A DNA stretch of 41,525 nucleotides from CAJMNU01 sp905214855 (GTDB taxonomy: Bacteria; Bacillota; Clostridia; Lachnospirales; Lachnospiraceae). The translations under genes were made by a program, and so were the position numbers. Shown here piece after piece: positions 15,715 through 25,700 of the stretch; within the stretch, counting starts at the first letter, position 1; every line of letters begins with the position of its first letter. The DNA is taken from the NCBI GenBank assembly GCA_937890595.1, contig CALADM010000011.1, forward strand, positions 1 to 41,525, given 5' to 3'. The notes under the pieces were generated by a model. It had not been told where the DNA came from and did not search any database. It saw only the letters and a program-made list of their open reading frames with translations.

Positions 15715-16950
15715 CTATACCACACTGTTTCCAGCCAGCCATCCAGTAGACCATGCAATCTGCAGATTAAATCCACCCGTGACAGCATCCAGATCCAAAA
15801 TCTCTCCGGCAAAATACAATCCGGAGATCTTTTTTGATTCCATAGTAGATGGATTGATCTCTTTTACCGAAATTCCGCCCTGTGTAATGATCGCCTCTGA
15901 ATATCCACGCAGACCTGTCAGCGTAAATATCAAACCCTTTGTCACTTCAACCAGCCGCCCTCTTTCCTCTCGGGTCAGTTCATTGACTTTTTTATCCGGT
16001 AAAATACCACTTTTTTCAATTATAACCGGAATCAAACGGGCAGGATATAAATTCCCCAGCGCATTCTTAAACTGTTTGTTTTTTGCCTCCTCAAATTCAC
16101 GCAGGAAACGTGCATCCAGCTGTTCTTCGCTTAAAGCTGGCTTTAAGTCAATTTTTAAGGTCAATGGATGATCCTGTTTCTGAAATTTCTTTGCCGCATA
16201 ACTGCTGGCACTCAAAAGCACCGGTCCGCTGACTCCAAAATGGGTAAAAAGCATCTCTCCAAATTCACTGTAAACTTCTTTTTTTCCATCCATCACAAAA
16301 ACCTTAATATTTTTAAGAGCAAGCCCCTGCAATTCTGCCATAGCTTCTTCTGTTTCAAAAGGAACTAATGCCGGACTCAGCGCTGTCACTGTATGTCCCA
16401 CATCTTTTGCCATCCTATAGCCATCCCCTGTAGATCCTGTTGTCGGATAAGACAGTCCTCCTGTTGCCACGATCACTGCATCTGCCGCTACTTTTTTTCC
16501 GTTTCTCTCCAGTATAACACCCAAGATCACGCCATTTTCAATCCAAAGAGATCGGACTGCCTCCCTCAAACACACTTCCACATCCAGCCTGCGCAGCTCC
16601 CCTGAAAATGCTTTGATCACATCCGAAGATTTATCAGAACAAGGAAATACTCTGTTGCCACGTTCTACTTTCAGAGGGCATCCTCCCTCTTCCACCAGAC
16701 GCATTACATCCTGATTTGTAAAACTATAAAACGCACTATACATAAATTTGGGGTTCGTCACCATATTTTGGAATAATTCTTCCACATCACAGGCATTGGT
16801 CACATTACATCTGCCTTTGCCTGTGATATAGATTTTTTTTCCTAATTTTTCATTTTTTTCATAAATGGTCACATCATGCCCGTTTTTGGCGGCTGCAATA
16901 GCTGCCATCATTCCGGCAGCTCCACCACCGATCACTGCTACTTTACTCAT
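15715..16950 (-). CDS. HI0933/BaiN-family FAD-dependent oxidoreductase
   Basis: This 411-residue flavoprotein belongs to the HI0933/YhiN family, which includes BaiN, an enzyme implicated in bile-acid dehydroxylation in Clostridium scindens, although most members have no proven substrate. It shows the N-terminal dinucleotide fold MSKVAVIGGGAAGMMAAIAA, the family motif GKKIYITGKGRCNVTNA, ATGGLSYPTTGSTGDGYRMA, and the C-terminal FAD motif GLYFAGEILDLDAVTGGFNLQIAWSTG. In many Lachnospiraceae it precedes cmk, as here. Naming it a bile-acid enzyme would go beyond the sequence. Confidence 0.92.
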   Translation of the reverse strand: MSKVAVIGGGAAGMMAAIAAAKNGHDVTIYEKNEKLGKKIYITGKGRCNVTNACDVEELFQNMVTNPKFMYSAFYSFTNQDVMRLVEEGGCPLKVERGNRVFPCSDKSSDVIKAFSGELRRLDVEVCLREAVRSLWIENGVILGVILERNGKKVAADAVIVATGGLSYPTTGSTGDGYRMAKDVGHTVTALSPALVPFETEEAMAELQGLALKNIKVFVMDGKKEVYSEFGEMLFTHFGVSGPVLLSASSYAAKKFQKQDHPLTLKIDLKPALSEEQLDARFLREFEEAKNKQFKNALGNLYPARLIPVIIEKSGILPDKKVNELTREERGRLVEVTKGLIFTLTGLRGYSEAIITQGGISVKEINPSTMESKKISGLYFAGEILDLDAVTGGFNLQIAWSTGWLAGNSVV

Positions 16951-17093
16951 GTCTTTTCTTTCTTCTCAACTTCCTGTATCTTTTTTAATACGAAATCCAA
17001 AATAGTTTTTTGCCAGTTTTTTCACACAAATTTATCTGTCTTTTAGTATATCCCAAACGATCCTCTATTACAACCAGACATTCTTTTTTCTAT

Positions 17094-19376
17094 TTATTTT
17101 ACCTCTCTGATCTCCACGTCTGTATAAAACTTATGCAAGATCTCCTCGTATGTCTTTCCTGCCTTTGCCATGCCCTGAGCACCATTCTGACTCATTCCCA
17201 CTCCATGACCATAACCACCTCCCCAGATTCTAAATGTTGTCACTCCATTTTCAGAACCCAGATTATCAATGTGGATAAATGCACTTGGAAGTGTAGTGGA
17301 ATTCCTCAGATAGCTTCCATCGGCACGTACGATCGTCTGTGTTGGATCTGCGAGCATGGTACGGATCTGCCCCTGCCCTGTGATCATATATTCCCCCTTC
17401 GTGCCAACTACCTTTAATTTTTCACCAATTCCTCCAGTTCCTCTCTCCACCATAACAAGATCTGTGATCGTTCCTATCCCCGGAATCACACTCTCTAATT
17501 TTATACTGGTCAGCTTCATTCTCCAGCGATATAGAGAAAAACCGCTCTCATAAGTAGAATAGGAGGTATCCTTAATAAACTGCTCAAACGCCGCATTACT
17601 TGTCAGATCCAGCTTTTGATCCCCATTTTTCAGAAGAACACCATGCAGATATGGAACTTCCTCCAAAGAAGCTCCCCAAATCGTTCCATCTGTCGTATGC
17701 CCACAGGAGGTGGAAAAATAAAATGCGGTCTGTACCACTCCATTTACACAGAGCATCTTTCCATATGTCTCATTGACAGCAGCATCTGAACGTTCACTTT
17801 GCAATGCATTGTTATAAACCTGAAACTCTGTACTGTCGTTGACATGCGCCCCATACTCATAATAGCTGTTCGTCTGGATCTGTTTATATGCATAACTTCT
17901 CGCACAGACTGCCTGTGCTTTTAATGCTTCTTTTTCATATGTTGCTGGCATTTCACTGGGAACTACCTTTTTCAGATAGTCTTCCATATACAGATCGTTG
18001 ATGATTACGATCCCCTTATCTGTTTTAATAAGTTCCAAACGTCCTCCATAGGATGGTGTCCCTATCGAACGCTGAATAGATGGTATTGCGATCTCACCGT
18101 CTTTTGGTTCTGGTGTAAGCAAAATACGACCTTTTTCAAACAGTTCATTCTCTGGTGTGATCTCTAATGTTTCTCCTGCCGAAATTTTCTTTTCTTTGGA
18201 GTCTCCATCTATTGTAAGTATCACATCTGTCTGTGGCTGAATGGTAACAGAAGAATGATATTCGGACTTAAAATTGGTATCCATCAAAAGAATGCGGATG
18301 GTTTTTGCATCAAATTCACGTTTTGTCAATGCAGCACAAAGTTTTCCATCTGCAACTACAAAATCCTGCATGTCATATCCTACCAGAATATCTTCCAGTC
18401 CCTGTATAGCAAATGTTCCATACAATTTATAAACTTTAAAATTATTTGCTAATGGAACTGCACCATATCCCTCAATCTCAATTGCTGTATCATTTACTGC
18501 AAGAACTTTTCCTTGTATGGTATCCTTTTTGAGTGTCACTTTCTTTAACTTTCCCTGTTCAAGTTCCACATCTGCCAATTGATTTACAATTTCTTCCTTT
18601 TTCATCTTCTTGGTGACAGGAAATGATTTCTTCATAGAACCGATTTCAAACCAAAATGTATCATTCCCATCTTCCATCAACCATACATTTTCATATGTCA
18701 CCTGATCAGAGATCATCTTTTCCATACGGACGATCTCTGTTCCACGTTTTAAGATCTGTATTTCTGTGTCAATATAGGCATCCAGACTCAGCCCTTCAAA
18801 CTTCAGATTTCCAAGACTGGTATATGCCATCCACTCCTTTGCACCATCTACATTTGCCGGAGTACCATATAAAAGAACACTCTGTCTCGACATAAGACCA
18901 TCCGGATCTAAGATTGGGATCATTGCTTCATAGATCAACCACCATTGTTCCTGATGTATGTATTTTTTGCGATTCCATTTCGTGACAACAATCTGCTCTC
19001 CCAGAGAAGCATCTACTGCCCGAACCAATTTCCCTGCTTCTTCATATGTCAGATACCCCTGCGCTCCTTCCTTGGTCGGCGGAGTCAGATCCTCTTGGAG
19101 CAGACCTGCTTCATAAAGCTGATCCATATATTTTACATACCAGTCATCCCGTTCCTTTTCTGGAAAATGTGGATGTTCCTTTGAGGTCTTTTCACACCCA
19201 GGTCTGTCTGTCATTGCCAATGCCACAGCCTTCCAAGCCTGTGCCCTTGGCACATACTCTGCTTCCACACTTTCTCTGACACGTATAATGATAATCAGCG
19301 TCAAAATTACGGTCAAAATCCCACCCATCCAAAATAAGATTTTTTTATTTTTTAATAAACTCTCCGTTTTCTTCAT
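17094..19376 (-). CDS. SpoIID/LytB-domain membrane-anchored protein with SLH-like N-terminus
   Basis: SpoIID-domain proteins are lytic transglycosylases that cut denuded glycan strands, classically during spore engulfment. This is much longer (about 760 residues) than SpoIID (about 340). It has an N-terminal anchor (ILFWMGGILTVILTLIIII), an SLH-like segment (about 38-115: VPRAQAWKAVALAM, YMDQLYEAGLL, TYEEAGKLVRAVDA), a middle region of beta-rich repeats, and a C-terminal SpoIID domain from about residue 450 (YLKKVVPSEMPATYEKEALKAQAVCARSYA, FYFSTSCGHT, GGGYGHGVGMSQNGAQGMA). The catalytic Glu of the family is expected in PSEMP. It overlaps the AI-2E-family gene by about 32 bases. The ATG at 19376 is used; a TTG one codon earlier is also possible. 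Confidence 0.88.
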   Translation of the reverse strand: MKKTESLLKNKKILFWMGGILTVILTLIIIIRVRESVEAEYVPRAQAWKAVALAMTDRPGCEKTSKEHPHFPEKERDDWYVKYMDQLYEAGLLQEDLTPPTKEGAQGYLTYEEAGKLVRAVDASLGEQIVVTKWNRKKYIHQEQWWLIYEAMIPILDPDGLMSRQSVLLYGTPANVDGAKEWMAYTSLGNLKFEGLSLDAYIDTEIQILKRGTEIVRMEKMISDQVTYENVWLMEDGNDTFWFEIGSMKKSFPVTKKMKKEEIVNQLADVELEQGKLKKVTLKKDTIQGKVLAVNDTAIEIEGYGAVPLANNFKVYKLYGTFAIQGLEDILVGYDMQDFVVADGKLCAALTKREFDAKTIRILLMDTNFKSEYHSSVTIQPQTDVILTIDGDSKEKKISAGETLEITPENELFEKGRILLTPEPKDGEIAIPSIQRSIGTPSYGGRLELIKTDKGIVIINDLYMEDYLKKVVPSEMPATYEKEALKAQAVCARSYAYKQIQTNSYYEYGAHVNDSTEFQVYNNALQSERSDAAVNETYGKMLCVNGVVQTAFYFSTSCGHTTDGTIWGASLEEVPYLHGVLLKNGDQKLDLTSNAAFEQFIKDTSYSTYESGFSLYRWRMKLTSIKLESVIPGIGTITDLVMVERGTGGIGEKLKVVGTKGEYMITGQGQIRTMLADPTQTIVRADGSYLRNSTTLPSAFIHIDNLGSENGVTTFRIWGGGYGHGVGMSQNGAQGMAKAGKTYEEILHKFYTDVEIREVK

Positions 19377-20607
19377 CAATATAACTCAACTCCATATAGT
19401 CTGCTGTATCTGTTGATAGCTGTCTCTCTTTCAATTTACTTGATGACCACTGGTTTATTAAATCAAAAATAACTGCAAATGCCGGAACTGCAATGATCAT
19501 TCCAATAAATCCAAACAGTCCTCCAAAAACTAAGATGGAAAAAAGCACCCAAAAACTGGAAATTCCTGTGTATTCTCCTAGGATCTTTGGTCCTAGAATA
19601 TTCCCGTCAAACTGCTGCAAAAGAAGGATGAACAAAAGAAAATACAGACATTGCAGAGGATTGACCAAAATGATCAAAAATGCTGTCGGAACTGCTCCGA
19701 TAAATGGTCCAAAAAATGGAATAACATTTGTCACACCGATGATCACACTGACTAATAATGGATATGGCATCTTCATAAAATGCATTCCAATAAAACAAAG
19801 GATTCCAATAATAAGAGAATCCAGAAGTTTTCCAACAATAAAACCACCAAACATCTTATCAATAAAGCGCATCTCGTTCAAAATCCAATTTGCATATTTT
19901 AACTTGCACATACTATACAGGATTTTTTTCGCCTGTGCACACAAAGTATGCTTAATGTTGAGCAGATAGATTGCAGCGATCAGCCCGATCAGGATATTTT
20001 TTAACCATACTACAACATACACCACTCCACTTGATACGCCGGCAATCACATTATGCACATTTGGCATTACACTGTTTGTCAAAAAATTTTTGATGCTGTC
20101 ACTATTCATCCATGTCTCAATATTATTCAAGATCAAGTTATAATATCCCAAAACAGCTTCCTCCAGCTCGGGATTATTCGCAAGGATCTTCTGAAGCCAT
20201 TTTGAAAAATTTTCTGTATTGGTTGAAAAAGTGGCTACAATTCCCTGCAGGCTTTGGATCAGCTGAGGAAGCATAATAGACACCAATCCCATGACAACTG
20301 CAATCGTCACTGACATGCAGACTACTGTGGCAGCTGCTCTTGCCAAACCAAGTCCCCTCTTTTCTGAGCGAAACCATCGATTCAGGTTAGGCTGAAACTT
20401 TTGAACACATCGATTATAAAGTGGTGTCAACAGATATGCCAAAACTGCTCCAATGATGATCGGCATGAGAATATCCAACAACTTTTGCATGATCGCACGT
20501 ATCATGTCCATTTTAAGAAAAGCAAATACCACGATGATCGCTGCCGCTGCTACCAGAATACCGGTTAAACCTTGGTAGAGATATCTTTTTAGATGTTGAT
20601 TTTTCAT
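19345..20607 (-). CDS. AI-2E/PerM-family transporter
   Basis: This 420-residue polytopic protein belongs to the AI-2E transporter (TqsA/PerM/YtvI) family. It has an N-terminal helix pair (GILVAAAAIIVVFAFLKM, IIIGAVLAYLLTPLYN), a soluble loop (about 130-195), and the conserved C-terminal block IGVTNVIPFFGPFIGAVPTAFLIILVNP, GNILGPKILGEYTGISSFWVLFSIL. Members include an AI-2 exporter and Na+/H+ antiporters, so the substrate here is unknown. The start at 20607 follows GGAGG closely; another in-frame ATG at 20619 overlaps that site. Its upstream neighbour is the 6S RNA gene. Confidence 0.9.
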   Translation of the reverse strand: MKNQHLKRYLYQGLTGILVAAAAIIVVFAFLKMDMIRAIMQKLLDILMPIIIGAVLAYLLTPLYNRCVQKFQPNLNRWFRSEKRGLGLARAAATVVCMSVTIAVVMGLVSIMLPQLIQSLQGIVATFSTNTENFSKWLQKILANNPELEEAVLGYYNLILNNIETWMNSDSIKNFLTNSVMPNVHNVIAGVSSGVVYVVVWLKNILIGLIAAIYLLNIKHTLCAQAKKILYSMCKLKYANWILNEMRFIDKMFGGFIVGKLLDSLIIGILCFIGMHFMKMPYPLLVSVIIGVTNVIPFFGPFIGAVPTAFLIILVNPLQCLYFLLFILLLQQFDGNILGPKILGEYTGISSFWVLFSILVFGGLFGFIGMIIAVPAFAVIFDLINQWSSSKLKERQLSTDTADYMELSYIDEENGEFIKK

Positions 20608-20670
20608 ACATTCCTCCATTTTTTGTGATTTCTATTCTTTTTTCCTGTATTCTAGCGTACCACATTTTAA

Positions 20671-20712
20671 CAAAAAGATAAAGCAGCGATTTCTCGCTGC
20701 TTTTTATCTTTT
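20671..20712 (-). terminator. Terminator of 6S RNA
   Basis: A long stem (AAGCAGCGA with TCGCTGCTT around a GAAA loop, extended by AAAGATAA/TTATCTTT pairing) ends in a short T tract on the minus strand, directly after the 6S closing stem. Confidence 0.87.
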
Positions 20713-20910
20713 GTAATCCCAGAGTGCCGACTCTCACACCATTGACTCCTAGCTTTGCTAGGTGGGCAACCTCACATAAGCATCTGTCTTCCACTCATAT
20801 GGAGGCCTGACATCCGCTTATAAATATTGGAATCCCGTATGTCATAATGTAGGCTCAAAAAAATGTAAGATATCGAGCATCCCAGGAAATTACAATCTTG
20901 TTTTTCAACT
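20711..20910 (-). ncRNA. ssrS: 6S RNA
   Basis: 6S RNA binds sigma-A RNA polymerase by mimicking an open promoter and is a template for product RNA. The minus-strand transcript has a closing stem UUGUAAU (20895-20889) with AUUACAA (20717-20711). Next to the 5' arm comes CUGGGAUGCUCGAUA, later UUUGAGCCUACA, and near the 3' end GUCGGCACUCUGGGAU. These correspond in place and sequence to the conserved E. coli segments CUGAGAUGUUCG, CUGAGCC and GCGGCAUCUCGGAGAU. Length (about 200 nt), own promoter and terminator all fit. No covariance search was possible. Short ORFs across it are not credible. Confidence 0.83.
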
Positions 20911-20916
20911 GTCCCT

Positions 20917-20945
20917 ATTATACAATACTCTTTCCATCTTTGCAA
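20917..20945 (-). promoter_or_regulatory. Promoter of 6S RNA
   Basis: The minus strand has TTGCAA (20945-20940), a 17-base spacer and a perfect TATAAT (20922-20917), putting the RNA start near 20910. Confidence 0.82.
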
Positions 20946-21057
20946 GTTCCAATTTATAAAACTCATCTTCCAAATTCGTCCTTATGTCCCAATCTTCCCC
21001 TTTTTCTTTCCCATTCTTTGTATATTCTTACTGACTTTTCTAATTTTTCATAATTTT

Positions 21058-21086
21058 TGAAGTAAGATCTGCTATACTTGCGTTAT
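21058..21086 (+). promoter_or_regulatory. Candidate ECF-type promoter, with an overlapping extended -10
   Basis: TGAAGT (21058-21063), 17 bases and CGTTAT (21081-21086) resemble promoters of ECF sigma factors (TGAAC/CGT type), which would suit autoregulation. Alternatively TGCTATACT (21070-21078) is a good extended -10 for the housekeeping sigma, without a clear -35. The sequence alone does not decide. Confidence 0.42.
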
Positions 21087-21114
21087 ATAGGGAGAATGAG
21101 GAAGGGAGGTATAT

Positions 21115-21615
21115 ATGGACGCAGAAAAATATCTGGAAAGACTGATCGACCAGTATCAGAATCTTGTCTTTTCTGTCTGTTATAAAATGACAGAAAATTA
21201 TTTTGACGCAGAAGATTTAACCCAAGATACCTTCCTTTCCGCTTACAAGAATTTTTCTCACTTTGATGGGCAAAACGAAAAAGCATGGCTGTGTAAAATT
21301 GCCACCAACAAGTGTCTGGACTATCTAAAGCGTGCCGGACGGCGCAGCATCCCAACCGGAGATGATTTTTTTCTCACTGTTGCTGAAAAACGTCCTTCAC
21401 CAGAAGAGATCTGTCTGGAAGATGAGGTAAGACAACGCCTTTATGAATGTTGTATGGCTTTAAAATCTCCCTATAAGGAAGTAGCTCTGGATTATTATTA
21501 TCATGAAATGGAAATCGGAGAAATTGTAAAAAAGACCGGTAAAAACATCAAGACACTGCAAACTCAGATTTATCGTGCGAAAGCGATGCTTCGCAATATG
21601 TATGGAAAGGAGTAG
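21115..21615 (+). CDS. ECF-type RNA polymerase sigma factor
   Basis: The 166-residue protein contains only sigma regions 2 and 4, the ECF layout. Region 2 is YLERLIDQYQNLVFSVCYKM, DAEDLTQDTFLSAYKNFSHF and KAWLCKIATNKCLDYLKRA (residues about 5-80). Region 4 is YECCMALKSPYKEVALDYYYHEMEIGEIVKKTGKNIKTLQTQIYRAKAMLRNM (about 108-160). GGAGG precedes the ATG by 5 bases. It heads a three-gene plus-strand operon with a membrane protein in the position usual for an anti-sigma factor. The inducing signal is unknown; I would guess envelope stress from the membrane partners. Confidence 0.93.
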   Translation: MDAEKYLERLIDQYQNLVFSVCYKMTENYFDAEDLTQDTFLSAYKNFSHFDGQNEKAWLCKIATNKCLDYLKRAGRRSIPTGDDFFLTVAEKRPSPEEICLEDEVRQRLYECCMALKSPYKEVALDYYYHEMEIGEIVKKTGKNIKTLQTQIYRAKAMLRNMYGKE

Positions 21616-21620
21616 ATGGA

Positions 21621-22007
21621 ATGCAAGATCATGATGAAATCACTAAAAAAATGCTGCAATACGCATCTTCTCTGGAAACTCAGGATGCTCTTTTGCATGC
21701 ACCTGCCAGAATGAAATCTGAAATTTTGGAACAAAGCCGTAAACCAGAGGTACAGTTGGCTGTATACACAAATCGTTTTACACGCCGCATAGAATTTCTC
21801 CTATATTCCCTCAGAGTTGGTTTTGCTGTCACTTTTGCCCTTTATATGTTAGTTGGATGCACACGATTTGTAAATCCTCAGACTCTTTCCTATGAATCGC
21901 AGCATCCCCCAATTTCCACTACTCTCCACCAAAAAAGTCAAGAACTCAGCAGCTATCTCAACCAACTCACCCAATCATTTTTTGAAACGGAGGTCTTAGA
22001 AGAATGA
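21621..22007 (+). CDS. Putative anti-sigma factor, single-pass membrane protein
   Basis: The 128-residue protein has a cytosolic N-terminal part (about 1-60), one membrane helix (about 64-86, YSLRVGFAVTFALYMLVGC) and an extracellular tail (about 87-128). There is no zinc anti-sigma HxxxCxxC motif. The topology and the position 5 bases after an ECF sigma gene argue for an anti-sigma or sigma-regulating role; sequence alone does not prove it. The start follows GGAG by 8 bases, and the stop overlaps the next start as ATGA. Confidence 0.65.
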   Translation: MQDHDEITKKMLQYASSLETQDALLHAPARMKSEILEQSRKPEVQLAVYTNRFTRRIEFLLYSLRVGFAVTFALYMLVGCTRFVNPQTLSYESQHPPISTTLHQKSQELSSYLNQLTQSFFETEVLEE

Positions 22008-22564
22008 CACACAAACGCAGTAAACTTCTTACTTTTTTCTTTTCTCTCCTGCCCGGCGCAGGAGAAATGTATCTGGGCTTTCTGAAACAAGGTGTCAGCA
22101 TCATGACCTTGTTTTTCGGGGCTATATCCATCAGCAGTTTTCTAAATTTTGGAAGTCTGCTGTTCTTTACCCCTATCATCTGGTTTTACAGTTTTTTTAA
22201 TGCCAACAACCTGAATTCTCTGCCAGACGATGAATTTTACAGCATTGAGGATGATTATGTGATCCATCCTTCCATTTTATATCATAAATATGGATATACG
22301 GTTAAAAAATATCAATCGCTTTGTGCTTTGGGGCTGATCGTGATCGGAATTTCCGTTCTGTGGAACAATGTTTTTGGATTTCTGTTCCGTTTTCTCCGTG
22401 ATTTTTTGAACATACCAGACTCTGTCCTGTATTTTATCCGCCACACTGCAAACAGTCTTCCTCAGATTGTTGTTGGAATCGCCATTATCATTCTTGGTTT
22501 TTCTCTCATTCGCGGGAAAAAGAAAGGACTGGATCAGATCACAGACTCCTCACATGAACACTAA
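22004..22564 (+). CDS. TM2-like polytopic membrane protein of the ECF operon
   Basis: The 186-residue protein has an N-terminal hydrophobic block resembling TM2-type proteins (LLTFFFSLLPGAGEMYLGFLKQG, then FFGAISISSFLNFGSLLFFTPIIWFYSFF). A cytosolic loop with acidic residues (DDEFYSIEDDYVIHP) and two more membrane helices (about 108-132 and 150-168) follow, with a basic end (RGKKKGLDQ). The motif PGAGEMYLG is like the start of TM2 domains (PGxGxFYLG). Its start overlaps the previous stop by 4 bases, so it is co-translated with the putative anti-sigma gene. Function is unknown; a role in the sigma-regulated envelope response is inference. Confidence 0.72.
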   Translation: MTHKRSKLLTFFFSLLPGAGEMYLGFLKQGVSIMTLFFGAISISSFLNFGSLLFFTPIIWFYSFFNANNLNSLPDDEFYSIEDDYVIHPSILYHKYGYTVKKYQSLCALGLIVIGISVLWNNVFGFLFRFLRDFLNIPDSVLYFIRHTANSLPQIVVGIAIIILGFSLIRGKKKGLDQITDSSHEH

Positions 22565-22592
22565 AACCGTTTTTATTTCTTTGTACAAACAA

Positions 22593-22646
22593 AAAATCGG
22601 GACTGTCACTTTAACGATGAATAATATCGTAAAGCGACAGTCCCAG
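22593..22646 (-). terminator. Long hairpin terminator between the ECF operon and purL
   Basis: A near-perfect inverted repeat of about 19 bp (GGGACTGTC..TTTAACGAT with ATCGTAAAG..GACAGTCCC, 22599-22644) sits between converging genes. On the minus strand it is followed by GATTTTTTG, which suits purL. On the plus strand CAGTTTTAT gives a weaker tract, so it may also stop the ECF operon. Confidence 0.85.
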
Positions 22647-22739
22647 TTTTATACATTGTATCGTTCTATATCAGACATCCTGCCATACTCATATTTAAAA
22701 TCAAAAACTTTCTGTCAAATTTCAAAATACAGCCAAGAA

Positions 22740-25700
22740 TTACTTAAAGTATTTTACACCACTCTCAAATATCTTCATATCCTGCTCTCCATAGATATTG
22801 ATAGCTACAGAATCGCCACGGCGTTCGGAATGTGCCATCTTTCCAAGGATTCTTCCATCTGGGCTGGTGATACCTTCGATTGCCATATAAGATCCGTTTG
22901 GATTCCAGAATTCATCCATTGTCGGATTGCCATCTGCATCCACATACTGTGTTGCAACCTGTCCATTCTCAAACAACTTCTTAATCCATGCATCGTTTGC
23001 CACAAAACGTCCCTCACCATGAGATGCTGGATTGCAGTATACTTTTCCAAGTTCTGCCTCAGCCAGCCATGGGGATTTATTAGTCACTACTTTGGTATAA
23101 ACCATCTTAGAAATATGTCGTCCAATGGTGTTCATAGCAAGTGTCGGTGAATCTGCTGTCTGTTCACTGATACATCCATTTGGAACAAGTCCCAGCTTGA
23201 TCAATGCCTGGAATCCATTACAGATACCTAACATCAAACCATCTCTCTCATTCAACAGCTTCTCAATCTCTTCCTTGATCACTGCATTGCGGAATACAGT
23301 TGCAAAGAATTTTGCAGAACCTTCTGGTTCATCACCTGCGGAAAAACCTCCTGGGAACATCACAATCTGTGCTTTTGCAATCTCATTCTTATATACTTCT
23401 ACAGACTCTCTGATATCCTGTGCACTCAGGTTGCGGAATACTTTGGTAACAACCTTTGCTCCGGCTCTTTCAAATGCCTTTGTACTATCATACTCACAGT
23501 TTGTTCCTGGGAACACCGGAATGAATACTGTCGGCTGTGCAATCTTATGATCACATACATATACATGATCTGTATGGAATGGTTTATTGATCACTTCTGT
23601 CTGTTTTACGCCAGACTGTGTTGGGAAAACATCCTCAAGCGTACCCATCCAGCTTTCCAATGCCTCATCCATGGAAATGATTGTATTGCTGTACTCAAAC
23701 TGCGCTCTGTCTGTCACTTCACCAATCACTGTATATGGAATGGAGAGTTCACCTACTTTTCCATCTGCCACTTCAAGTACCAGATTGCCCCATCCTGATG
23801 CAAAGAAGTCTCTTGGATCCAGATTATGCTCGATCTTAACACCCAGTTTATTTCCAAATGCCATCTTGCTGACTGCCTCTGCAATACCATTGCCTTCCAC
23901 TGCATATGCAGAAAGGATACGTCCTGCACGGATCTCATCAAAAATCTTTGCATATCCATCCATCATCTGGTCAAACTTTGGAAGATCATACTCATCTCTC
24001 TGAATTTCAAACAGAACGATCTTGCTGCCCGCTTTCTTAAACTCAGGTGTGATAATTGTCTTATCGCTTGCAACATCTACTGCAAAAGAAACCAGTGTAG
24101 GTGGTACATTGATCTCACCATGATTTACATCGTTAAATGTTCCAGACATACTGTCTTTTCCGCCAATAGATGGAAGTCCGAAACCAATCTGTGCTGCATA
24201 TGCTCCCAAAAGAGCTGCAAATGGCTGACTCCAGCGGGTTGGATCTTCTGTCATTCTCTGGAAATACTCTTGGAATGTGAAACGGATCTTACTGTAGTCT
24301 CCACCTGCTGCCACAATCTTTGCCACAGAAGATACCACTGCATACATTGCTCCATGATATGGACTCCAGCTGGACAGATACGGATCAAATCCATAACTCA
24401 TCATAGTTACTGTATCTGTCTTTCCCTTCAATACAGGAAGTTTTGCCACCATAGACTGTGTCTCTGTAAGCTGGTATTTTCCGCCATATGGCATATATAC
24501 ACTTCCAGCACCGATAGAGCCGTCAAACATCTCTACCAGACCTTTCTGGGAACATACATTTAAGGATGCAAGTAAATTCATCCATGTTTTTCTTACATCG
24601 TCTACATCTTTTCTCTCAAATGGACGACCTTCTTTATTTGGAACCAGAAGTGTAACATCCGCTTCCTGATGTGCTCCATTGGTATCCAAGAATGCACGGC
24701 TTACATCAACGATCGTCTTTCCTCTCCAATGCATTACAAGACGAGGTTCTTCTGTAACAACAGCAACCGTAACAGCCTCAAGGTTCTCTTCTGCTGCATA
24801 TTTTAAGAATGTATCCACATCTTTTGGATCTACCACAACAGCCATACGCTCCTGAGACTCAGAAATTGCAATCTCAGTTCCATCCAGACCTGCATATTTT
24901 TTCGGTACTTTATCCAGATCGATCTGTAGTCCTGCTGCAAGTTCTCCAATTGCTACAGAAACACCACCAGCACCAAAGTCATTACATTTTTTGATCAGAC
25001 GGCTTACTTCTGGTCTTCTAAACATCCTCTGGATCTTACGCTCTGTAGGTGCATTTCCTTTCTGTACCTCAGCACCACAGACTTCAATGGATTCCTCTGT
25101 ATGCACCTTAGAAGAACCGGTTGCTCCACCAATACCATCACGTCCAGTACGTCCGCCCAACAAGATAATGATATCGCCCGGATCAGAGGTCTCACGGATC
25201 ACATCTTTTCTCGGAGCAGCACCCATAACCGCACCAATCTCCATTCTCTTTGCCGCATATCCCGGATGATAAATTTCTTTTACATAACCAGTAGCAAGAC
25301 CAATCTGGTTTCCATAAGAACTATATCCATGTGCAGCCTCTGTTACGATCTTTCTCTGAGGCAGCTTGCCATGTAATGTCTCAGACAGCGGTTTTGTAGG
25401 ATCTGCCGCACCTGTCACACGCATTGCCTGATATACATAAGTACGTCCAGAAAGCGGATCACGAATCGCACCGCCAAGGCAGGTTGCAGCACCACCAAAT
25501 GGCTCGATCTCTGTCGGATGATTATGTGTCTCGTTCTTAAAGTTTACCAGCCACTCTTCTGTCACTCCATCAATCTCAACCGGTACAACGATACTGCAGG
25601 CATTGATCTCATCTGAAATCTCCATATCCTCCAGCTTGCCTTCTGCACGCAGTTTTTTCATTGCCATTAAAGCTAAATCCATCAGACACACAAACTTATC

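Noticed and set aside
20513..20966. Short minus-strand ORFs across the 6S region (20513-20794 and 20772-20966)
   Set aside because: They cross the promoter, stems and terminator of 6S RNA and have no ribosome sites. The RNA reading explains the sequence better.
22467..23150. 227-codon plus-strand ORF
   Set aside because: It overlaps the end of the TM2-like gene, runs through the terminator hairpin and then antisense to purL, and has no ribosome site.
23826..24563. 245-codon plus-strand ORF
   Set aside because: It is a reverse-frame shadow of purL, with typical antisense composition and no family motif.
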